From Legionella qingyii (GTDB lineage: Bacteria > Pseudomonadota > Gammaproteobacteria > Legionellales > Legionellaceae), in contig NZ_QHJG01000016.1 of assembly GCF_003184185.1 (NCBI RefSeq), forward strand, positions 10,824 to 17,626: DNA of 6,803 bases, read 5' to 3'. Below, piece by piece: positions 1-5,296 of the stretch. The number at the start of each line of letters is the position of its first letter. The stretch's first letter is position 1. The position numbers and the translations under genes were made by a program. The notes under the pieces were generated by a model that saw only the letters and a program-made list of their open reading frames with translations, had not been told where the DNA came from and ran no database searches.

Positions 1-29
1 TGCCTCCTTTTAACTACATCTGAGCAATT

Positions 30-33
30 GGAG
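30..33 (+). promoter_or_regulatory. Ribosome binding site of the repeat protein gene
   Basis: GGAG lies five bases before the ATG at 39. It decides this start over later in-frame methionines. Confidence 0.65.
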
Positions 34-38
34 TTAAC

Positions 39-1106
39 ATGGGCGTCATATTATTTAAAGTTAAAGTACCTAATATTACTACTGAAATAAAAGAAAAAAA
101 TCTAATTATAAAACCTGATGGATTGGGTAGAGGTTGGGTTAATTTTCTTATAGAAGACAAAATGTTAATAACAGAAGAGCTTTTGGCAGAAGCATTTGCC
201 TTGGTTAATAGATTTCAGAACGAAAATCCGGATATCATTATAACAAGCTCGGACATGGCAAAAAAATTAGCTCAGTTTCCCTCTAGATTTTCATCGATTA
301 TGTTTTTATCTTCTGTGTTTAACTCTTCTGCTGACCAGTCCAAAGCGGATTGCATCAAGTATTTAAAAGAACTCCCTGAATTTATTACTCAGGTTCATTT
401 TGATGTCAAACATAAATGGAACAATCCAGAAGACGTAATAAAGGCTATTCCAAAACATGTGACTCATTTTAAGATTAATCTTGATGTCATTGCAAATTGC
501 ACTCATGAAGAACTGATTCGATTTTTTAGCAATTTTCCAAAGCATTTAACAGAAATTTCTCTTTTAGAAGGAAACCCACAAAATAACCTCGTTATTGATG
601 ATAAGGTGTTACGCGATTTGATTATTAGATTACCTGTTTCAGTAAAAACGCTTACGGTCCCTAACGATATGAATGTTTCCATTAATATACCAAAAAGAAC
701 ATTAGATCTGGATGAATACAGAAAAAGAGAGTACTTCCCAGCGAGTTATGATGATCTGTTCTGCTCAGATGATTTATTTGAGAATGCACAAAATCTTTTA
801 AATGATTACACCAAAAATACCAGTTGCAGCCCTGGGTTTTCACTTTTTTTTACTTTTCACTGGAATCGGCATCATGTAGACAAGGTAAATGAAATAGTGA
901 AAAAAAGTACCAACATCAATGATTTATTGGATAACTTTCGACAGATAGAAGAGCAAAAAGATTTCAATCACACAGGCTCCTTGGCACGCAGAATTCACTA
1001 CATAAAACATAAGCAATATGAGAAGTCTCAGGAGGCGAATCATGGTGCGGAGGTGTTAAAGCATCAGAATACGATAGATGAAAGCTCAAGCTTGCTTTCT
1101 TATTAA
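39..1106 (+). CDS. Leucine-rich-repeat-like protein, candidate secreted effector
   Basis: This is an intact 355-residue frame. The ATG start is supported by GGAG five bases upstream (30-33). I see no signal peptide or membrane segment, so it should be soluble. Residues 81-208 hold five degenerate repeats, each starting with a hydrophobic residue, a proline, then alternating hydrophobics: P81 (PSRFSSIMFL), P113 (PEFITQVHF), P138 (PKHVTHFKI), P167 (PKHLTEISL) and P199 (PVSVKTLTV). They are spaced 25-32 residues apart. This resembles the short proline-led leucine-rich repeats of Legionella Dot/Icm effectors. The regions before residue 80 and after 215 match nothing I recognise. The C-terminus is polar, with several Glu and Ser residues (QEANHGAEVL, DESSSLLSY), which a type IV secretion signal could use, but that is inference. 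The gene stands alone, with only broken genes downstream. The reading frame is secure. The repeat call is fair, and the effector role is a guess from the family. Confidence 0.88.
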   Translation: MGVILFKVKVPNITTEIKEKNLIIKPDGLGRGWVNFLIEDKMLITEELLAEAFALVNRFQNENPDIIITSSDMAKKLAQFPSRFSSIMFLSSVFNSSADQSKADCIKYLKELPEFITQVHFDVKHKWNNPEDVIKAIPKHVTHFKINLDVIANCTHEELIRFFSNFPKHLTEISLLEGNPQNNLVIDDKVLRDLIIRLPVSVKTLTVPNDMNVSINIPKRTLDLDEYRKREYFPASYDDLFCSDDLFENAQNLLNDYTKNTSCSPGFSLFFTFHWNRHHVDKVNEIVKKSTNINDLLDNFRQIEEQKDFNHTGSLARRIHYIKHKQYEKSQEANHGAEVLKHQNTIDESSSLLSY

Positions 1107-1137
1107 TTATTATAAAAATCAATAGGAATATCCCAAG

Positions 1138-1156
1138 GTCGGGCCTTTGGCCCGAC
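1138..1156. repeat. GC-rich perfect hairpin, REP-like or terminator stem
   Basis: GTCGGGCC (1138-1145) and GGCCCGAC (1149-1156) form a perfect 8-bp stem with a TTT loop, 32 bases after the stop of the repeat protein gene. It is far richer in GC than its surroundings. No T run follows on either strand, so it is not a classical intrinsic terminator. The GGGC/GCCC core is shared with the hairpin at 6578-6609, which suggests a dispersed repeat family. It could still slow or end transcription of the upstream gene. Confidence 0.6.
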
Positions 1157-1258
1157 AGAAATTGTCGAAAGAATTTATACTGGAGAAGTTTGGAGGTTTG
1201 CCTATCCGAAATGAAGCCATAAAACGATGATGTTGGTTACTTGTTCTGGAGTATTAAG

Positions 1259-1470
1259 AATTTGGGTTATGTTGTCATTCATCATCGAACTCAAATTTAT
1301 GAAGATTTTGCTTCTGGTAAAAAAGATGATTGCCCAGAACGGGCTAACTTTTTTAAAAGCATTGAGCAAGAATGATACTCTGGTGGCCTGGACGCTCGAC
1401 CGGTTGGGTCGTGATTTGCATTCTCGTTAATACGGTTCATAATTTAATAGCCAGAAACACCCATATGATA
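1259..1470 (+). pseudogene. Serine recombinase (resolvase/invertase family) remnant, three frames
   Basis: Three adjacent pieces line up with the N-terminal catalytic domain of resolvases and invertases. The first (about 1286-1354) reads QIYEDFASGKKDDCPE, matching the family block around E/D-x-x-S-G-K-K-D-D-R-P-E. The second (about 1353-1427) reads SKNDTLVAWTLDRLGRDLHS, the highly conserved block with the two arginines of L-D-R-L-G-R that contact the DNA phosphate. The third (about 1423-1467) reads LVNTVHNLIARN, the start of the long helix that follows. One frame change lies at the TTTTTT/AAAA run near 1349-1358, the next near 1420. The N-terminal Y-A-R-V-S block with the nucleophilic serine is not recognisable, and the C-terminal DNA-binding domain is absent. 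The gene is dead. It probably came with a transposon or integrative element that has otherwise been lost. Confidence 0.87.
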
Positions 1471-1501
1471 TATTGTCATAATCTTGGCAGCCCAACCAGC
1501 A

Positions 1502-1522
1502 ATCAGCATCATATATGCTGAT
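1502..1522. repeat. 8-bp perfect inverted repeat at the end of a minus-strand frame
   Basis: ATCAGCAT (1502-1509) and ATGCTGAT (1515-1522) pair perfectly around a CATAT loop. The hairpin starts at the stop codon of the minus-strand frame 1522-1716, where a transcription-ending structure could sit. There is no T run after it in the minus direction, so terminator function is doubtful. Confidence 0.35.
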
Positions 1523-1716
1523 CATTTTCCGCCAGAAACCATACGATAATTTTTCGCTGCAGTAAGAAATGTCTTATATTCTGTAGGATTTTCAATTAAG
1601 CTTTCCGTTCTTTTCATCAAATCAATTGATTCCTCAGATGAAAGCCATTCATTTTCTTGCAATTTGGCAACTAACGTGACCATCATAAGTTCCAATTTAA
1701 AATAAAATGCTATCAT
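1522..1716 (-). CDS. Small hypothetical protein or gene fragment
   Basis: This minus-strand frame of 64 codons lies between two plus-strand remnants. The more likely start is the ATG at 1686 (residue 11), because GGA stands a few bases upstream of it; that gives about 54 residues. The part after it is polar and helix-prone (NEWLSSEESIDLMKR, NPTEYKTFLTAAKN), a composition typical of real protein rather than a shadow, and no plus-strand frame here looks coding. I recognise no family. The frame is open upstream of the ATG at 1716 to about 1752 and also reads plausibly there, so it may be the C-terminal end of a larger, lost gene. A perfect inverted repeat overlaps the stop codon. Function unknown. 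Confidence 0.4.
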   Translation of the reverse strand: MIAFYFKLELMMVTLVAKLQENEWLSSEESIDLMKRTESLIENPTEYKTFLTAAKNYRMVSGGK

Positions 1717-1752
1717 TGCATTATCTTTTACATAAGATAACCGATCTTTAGC

Positions 1753-2044
1753 TTATTATTTTTTCATAGAGGGCTAAATTGCCTTATTGCAGTAGAATTA
1801 AAACTTGGGCGGTCTTGGAAAAATCTTATTTTACCTGGAGGGTTTGGATCGGACGGTAAAAAAAGCTTATGAAAATCCATCCAAAGGATTATTATTATGC
1901 GCAAGTAAGGAAAAGGTTGTAGCGTTTTCCTTAAATAGAACTTTATCCCCAGCATTAATTGTTGAGTATCAAATTCAACTCCCAGATAAAAAGTTGTTAC
2001 AAGAAAAGTTACCTGAGATGTCATTAGAAGATAATAATTGTTAA
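1753..2044 (+). pseudogene. DUF1016/YhcG-family PDDEXK nuclease, C-terminal remnant with frameshift
   Basis: Two frames together match the C-terminal nuclease part of DUF1016 (YhcG-like) proteins. From 1753 one frame reads LLFFHRGLNCLIAVELKLGR. It contains the E-x-K (ELK) of the PDDEXK active site, and the catalytic Asp expected just before LLFFHR is near a frame break at about 1741-1750. From 1805 a second frame reads LGKILFYLEGLDR, then NPSKGLLLCASK, SLNRTLSPALIVEYQ and LPDKKLLQEKLPE, the conserved tail of the family, and stops at 2042-2044. About five residues between ELKLGR and GKILFYLE are missing relative to the family, so the break near 1805-1812 is probably a small deletion. The N-terminal half of the protein (about 200 residues) is absent. 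Family members are often linked to mobile DNA and host defence islands. This copy cannot be functional. Confidence 0.9.
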
Positions 2045-2169
2045 AAAATATTATTTTATTATTAATAAAAAAGTATTTAAATTACCTCATCAGCAGTGAG
2101 ACAATTCTTAATGCCGAAATAATTACAGACAAGGTTCAAAATGCTTTGTTTCATTAGGATAACTAAATA

Positions 2170-2682
2170 ATGAATTTATTTGTAGTATATATTGGTGGTT
2201 GCCACCCTAATTCTTTAATCGAACTTCATGATCTACGCTTTATAGTCGCTAACTCCATTGAAGATACCTATGATGCTCTTAGAAAAAGCTGGTGGGGTAT
2301 ACCAAAAAGTTTACATATAGACGCCTGGGGCATTTTAAAGTATGCAGATGGACATAGTATTCAAATTTCACAGAAACAATCAGAAGATAGTGGTAATAAA
2401 TTATTTTTCGTAAACTTGGGTGGTTACGATAAAAAGCAATTTACAGAGTTACATAAAAATATTTTTGTTGTTGCTGCTAATGAATTTGAAGCGAAACAAA
2501 AAGCACTAATTCAAATTTCTGACTGGGAATCCCCACATCGTGATTATTTATATGAAGTCGATAATTTACTTAATATTAATTCATTAATTAAAAATGAAGG
2601 TTATTATTTAAGTTTAAATAGGCAGGCCGAGCCTAAGCCGTTTGAATTTACCTGTTGTTACAATCCCATTGGTAGAGATTAA
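2170..2682 (+). CDS. DUF1543 domain protein
   Basis: This is an intact 170-residue frame with AGGA at 2156-2159, about ten bases before the ATG. It matches DUF1543 proteins throughout: an opening NLFVVYIGG, then IELHD, NSIEDTYDALRKSWWG and LHIDAW, and a second half with KLFFVNLGGYD, FTELHKNIFVVAANEFEAK and WESPHRDYLYEVDN. The two halves (residues 3-55 and 78-134) repeat the same plan: a beta strand ending in GG, then E-L-H, then F-V-V-A-N, then a helix. This points to an internal duplication. The His and Asp residues of S-P-H-R-D and L-H-I-D are conserved in the family, but no activity is established that I know of. It has no signal peptide and should be cytoplasmic. It is the only intact gene between 1107 and 4317, with remnants on both sides, and so is either a survivor or still useful. 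Confidence in the family is high; its function is unknown. Confidence 0.93.
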   Translation: MNLFVVYIGGCHPNSLIELHDLRFIVANSIEDTYDALRKSWWGIPKSLHIDAWGILKYADGHSIQISQKQSEDSGNKLFFVNLGGYDKKQFTELHKNIFVVAANEFEAKQKALIQISDWESPHRDYLYEVDNLLNINSLIKNEGYYLSLNRQAEPKPFEFTCCYNPIGRD

Positions 2683-2712
2683 ACCATTTAAGTAGTGATT
2701 AAAGATTTTGCG

Positions 2713-2861
2713 TTAGGGCAAAAATTCTGGATCGCGAGGTTTTTCATTAAGTTTTTTCATAATAGTCATTAAATGTTGATCTGTTATTGAATTAAAACTG
2801 GAACTTTTTTTAAATATTGCAGTACAAGTCCATTACAATTCTCATTAATTCCACGCTCTAT
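2713..2861 (-). pseudogene. IS30-family transposase, C-terminal remnant
   Basis: Read on the minus strand, 2861 downward gives IERGINENCNGLVLQYLKK, matching the W-E-R-G-x-N-E-N-x-N-G-L-x-R-Q-Y-x-P-K-G block of IS30-type DDE transposases; the second E of N-E-N is the catalytic Glu. A change of frame at a run of seven A (plus-strand T run at 2806-2812) then gives SSSFNSITDQHLMTIMKKLN and EKPR, matching the conserved F-x-x-I-T-x-x-x-L-x-x-x-x-x-x-L-N-x-R-P-R. A stop follows at 2713-2715, earlier than the usual K-T-P tail. Everything before E-R-G is missing, because umuC sequence begins there. I see no clear terminal inverted repeat between 2683 and 2712. This is a dead fragment. Its stop lies 30 bases from the DUF1543 stop, and the two genes converge. 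Confidence 0.8.
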
Positions 2862-3892
2862 GGCAACAGCAGTAGTTGTGTGATGTGTACCATTGAAGAA
2901 AGCTGGCCGCACGTTGAAATTTATTCCATTGATGAAGCATTTCTTGATTTAAGTAGCTTACCGATTGATTGTCATGACTCTTTTTATGAACAATTACAGA
3001 AAAAGATCCTAAAGGACACGGGAATACCTACTTCTATTGGAATAGGGCCAACTAAAACCCTGGCCAAAATAGTGAATCATCTGTGCAAGAAGGTGTTTAA
3101 AATTCCAGTGTTCAATATCACCTCGAATCGTGACCAGTTATTGCAACAAATTTCAGTAGGGGGCATATGGGGAGTAGGGCGGCAATGGGAAAATAAACTA
3201 ATTGCCCCGAGGTATTCATACGGCTTATGATTTGGCAACGACCAATCCCCATCTTTTGAATGAGTTTTAATGTGGTGCTGATGCGTACCGCGCTCGAGCT
3301 TCAAGGAATCTCTTGTAATGGATTAGAAGAAGCTGAACCAAAACAAAGTATCATGTCATCAAAAAGTTTTGGCCAGATGCAAACCCAATACTCCTCTATT
3401 GCAGAGTCGGTGAGTAGCCATTGCGCAAGAGCCGTCGAGAAAATGCGTAACCAACAATTGAATTGCCAACGCAAGGTGGTTTTTGTCCATACCAATCGGT
3501 TTAGAGAGGATTTAGCACAACACTTTCAATCCATAGAATTTAAGTTCATTAATCCTACGGACGATTTGCGATTAGTTACCAAAATCGCCAAGCGATGTCT
3601 GCAGCGTATTTTTAAGCCAGGCTATTACTATAAAAAAGCAGGTGTATGTCTTCTTGATTTAATTCCTAAGAATCCACGACAATTGGACATATTTCATCAA
3701 CCAAGTGACGAGCACTTAGATCATACGGAGCAATTGATGAGTGCTTTTGAGCAAATCAATCAAAAGTATAGACGAAGCACGATTCGACTCGCAGCTGAAG
3801 GATATTCAAAACCTTGGGCTATGCGAGCAGAGCTTAAATCACCTGCTTATACCACACGATGGTCTGAGGTTCCTTTGGTTTGGGTGTATTAA
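2856..3892 (+). pseudogene. umuC: DNA polymerase V catalytic subunit UmuC, truncated and frameshifted
   Basis: UmuC is the Y-family translesion polymerase of the SOS response, acting with cleaved UmuD. From 2856 the frame reads LYGNSSSCVMCTIEESWPHV, then YSIDEAFLDLS with the catalytic D-E pair, then IPTSIGIGPTKTLAKI and GIWGVGRQWENKL. A shift at 3205-3208 (four C where three would keep frame) leads to GIHTAYDLATTNPHLL. A second shift near 3257-3260 leads to SFNVVLMRTALELQGISCNG, the little-finger domain (FGQMQTQY, FVHTNRFREDLAQ) and the C-terminal DUF4113 region (FKPGYYYKKAGVCLLDLIPK, QLDIF, SPAYTTRW). It stops at 3890-3892. The first 70 or so codons, with the first catalytic Asp, are gone, replaced by an opposite-strand transposase fragment. 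No umuD is visible. Apart from these lesions the sequence is well conserved, so the inactivation looks recent. Confidence 0.93.
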
Positions 3893-3902
3893 AGGGCACA
3901 TC

Positions 3903-4241
3903 ATGAATGCACTAAAGGATAGAAATCCAATAAGAAAAGCCACTCGGATTGATATGGATTTTTTTTATGTCGTGATTTTCCTGAACTTGACAATGAACTC
4001 ATTGCAGTAAGAGGTTCGGTTGACCGAAGGGGGTATTGCAACATGCAATTATGCGGCGCGTGCATTTGGTGTACGCTCAGCCATGTCAACAGCATAGGCA
4101 CTGAAATTATGCCGTTAATTCATCTTGCGACCTGTGCGCATGGAAGCTTGTCGAAACGAAAGCCAATCCATTAGAGACTTATTTGAAGAATACACCGATC
4201 TTATTGAACCTTTCTCTTTGGATGAAACTATCTTTATATGA
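3903..4241 (+). pseudogene. dinB: DNA polymerase IV (DinB), N-terminal remnant with frameshifts and stops
   Basis: This is a second Y-family polymerase, starting 10 bases after the umuC stop, with AAAGGG (3891-3896) six bases before an ATG at 3903. The first frame reads RKATRIDMDFFY, the N-terminal I-D-M-D-x-F-Y with the catalytic Asp and the aromatic steric-gate position. A shift with a small deletion leads to RDFPELDNELIAV and GSVDRRG (about 3971-4031). A further shift at the G run near 4029-4033 leads to IATCNYAARAFGVRSAMSTA. After an in-frame TAG come ALKLC, a TAA, then LRPVRMEACRNESQSIRDLF and EEYTDLIEPFSLDE, the second catalytic S-L-D-E. It stops at 4239-4241. The rest of the palm, the thumb and the little finger are missing. 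The damage is heavier than in umuC. The gap and order suggest the two once formed one transcript. Confidence 0.9.
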
Positions 4242-4317
4242 CTCTTAAAGCAGCAGGTTGATCTCAAAATTTCCGGAGTGTATACTCCATGCCTTCGTAT
4301 TTTAACCAATATAATAA

Positions 4318-4743
4318 ATGAAAAATAAAATTTTACTCGCTATACCGTTGGTTACTAGTATATATTCTGCTCATGCAAATAATTGTGGTAATTTAAATGT
4401 CTCCGTATTTAACAAGAGTGGGCACACATGTACTTTACGTTCAACTAATTTAACGAATGGCCAGATTATATTTGGGCAAGTACCTGGGATAATTGAAAAT
4501 GGAGAGAAAGCCCTTGCTTTCACTCTTCAACAAACTTACACAGCTGGTCCCAGTATTCGTTTGGAATATGAATGTGATAATAAAACAATTAGTATTGTTT
4601 CTCGACAAGATTTATGTGTTATGTATGCAGGATCCGTTTCTGGAGACTACTCTAGTTCAAACAATGTCCATGCCGATTACATTGCAAAGATTGGCAGTTG
4701 GTGGAGTTCGCTTCCTGGTGAAATAAATTGGACTATTGGATAG
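4318..4743 (+). CDS. Small exported protein with signal peptide and four cysteines
   Basis: This is an intact 141-residue frame. The N-terminus is a clear Sec signal peptide: M-K-N-K, a hydrophobic core ILLAIPLVTSIYS, then A-H-A with probable cleavage after Ala20. The mature protein, about 121 residues, starts near NNCGNLNVSVFNKSG. It is rich in Thr, Ser, Asn and short hydrophobic stretches, as in a beta-sandwich. Four cysteines (23, 38, 86, 100) could make two disulphides in the periplasm or outside. The layout (strand, N-x-S-G, L-x-S-x-N-L-x-N-G, P-x-x-I-x-x-G) faintly recalls small secreted beta-sandwich proteins such as aegerolysins, but I would not assign it. The start is fixed by the signal peptide. 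No ribosome binding site is seen; instead a TATAAT (4310-4315) sits two bases before the ATG. It has no intact neighbour on its strand. Function unknown. Confidence 0.87.
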   Translation: MKNKILLAIPLVTSIYSAHANNCGNLNVSVFNKSGHTCTLRSTNLTNGQIIFGQVPGIIENGEKALAFTLQQTYTAGPSIRLEYECDNKTISIVSRQDLCVMYAGSVSGDYSSSNNVHADYIAKIGSWWSSLPGEINWTIG

Positions 4744-4795
4744 GCTAACGAGGGCTTTGTTGCTGAGCTCCATGAACTGAAGTGTTTACTGGAGT

Positions 4796-4927
4796 TTAGG
4801 CAGCTCTATAGCTTGCGGGCATTCCTAACGAAGTCATTTTATTCATGACTTCACCGCCCTGCATTACTTCCTGCTCTTGTCGTTTAGAGAGTGCTCCCCA
4901 AAACGCCCTGATAACGATAGAAACCAT
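4796..4927 (-). CDS. Possible C-terminal gene fragment, unknown
   Basis: This minus-strand frame of 43 residues starts with FWGALSKRQEQEV a few residues after an ATG at 4927 and ends MTSLGMPASYRAA. The sequence looks protein-like: an amphipathic start (MVSIVIRAFWGAL), a polar helix, then a small-residue tail. The stretch is noticeably richer in GC than its surroundings. The frame stays open six codons before the ATG, and there is no ribosome binding site, so this is more likely the tail of a lost gene than a small gene. I recognise no family. Confidence 0.3.
   Translation of the reverse strand: MVSIVIRAFWGALSKRQEQEVMQGGEVMNKMTSLGMPASYRAA
4830..4852. repeat. 8-bp inverted repeat, 7-base loop
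   Basis: GAAGTCAT (4830-4837) and ATGACTTC (4845-4852) are perfect inverted copies separated by TTTATTC. It lies inside the possible minus-strand fragment 4796-4927. It may be a chance palindrome or a binding site; nothing else supports either. Confidence 0.3.
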
Positions 4928-5173
4928 ATCAAATAAATGGATCAATTATTTGGACATTGAATTTTAGCTACGCCATCTATCCTGGATACAGTTCTTTAAA
5001 AATCATTAATCTATCTAATAATTAGGATATATTTGTAATTTCAAATTTTATAACCTCTTTATTGTATTAATATGGTTTGGGAAGAGGTATTTTCAGGATG
5101 TGCTGCAGCGATTAATTTTTGCGGCATCGTCAAGTTAACTTTTGTGAAGGCAAGAAAGAATGGTTGGTAAGTT

Positions 5174-5296
5174 TTAGGCGCAAAGAATCTGTGATGCAGC
5201 TGATTGCCAAATGTCTTTAGCCCTATGAAATTGGATTCGTTGTTGTAGTGCGGAGTTGGTATAGCGCCCAATGGCGACTGCGAAGAGATTCCTGGT
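5174..5296 (-). pseudogene. Out-of-frame C-terminal segment of the long helical protein
   Basis: After the A run at 5296-5300, the frame shifted by one base is open for 40 residues to TAA (5174-5176). It reads as an ordinary helical tail with balanced composition (GRYTNSALQQRIQFHRAKD). It overlaps the present end of the 447-codon frame. This is most simply the original C-terminus, cut off by a single inserted A, either in the genome or in the assembly. Confidence 0.6.

Larger units (their letters stand above)
4744..5173. other. 430-base stretch with no convincing gene
   Basis: Apart from the weak minus-strand fragment at 4796-4927 and its internal inverted repeat, I see nothing firm here. 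The part from 4935 to 5060 is very AT-rich with stops in all frames. A spaced inverted repeat, ACCTCTT (5052-5058) with AAGAGGT (5083-5089), could form a weak stem downstream of the long minus-strand gene, but it lacks the GC-rich stem and T run of a terminator. Confidence 0.5.

Noticed and set aside
1764..2024. Minus-strand frame of 86 codons
   Set aside because: It is antisense to the DUF1016 remnant, whose plus-strand motifs are unmistakable.
3301..3495. Minus-strand frame of 64 codons, rich in Trp, inside umuC
   Set aside because: It is antisense to the conserved little-finger part of umuC.
4274..4287. Palindrome-like GGAGTGTATACTCC before the secreted protein gene
   Set aside because: Only the outer five bases pair, and the core is not symmetric. 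It does not match an operator I know, and lies in the decayed dinB 3' area.
4115..4309. Minus-strand frame of 64 codons
   Set aside because: It runs antisense to clear dinB sequence (LRPVRMEA to SLDE), so it is a shadow of the pseudogene.
5059..5271. Minus-strand frame of 70 codons overlapping the end of the long helical gene
   Set aside because: Its first half competes with the more protein-like frame ending at 5174. The rest has scattered composition and no ribosome binding site.
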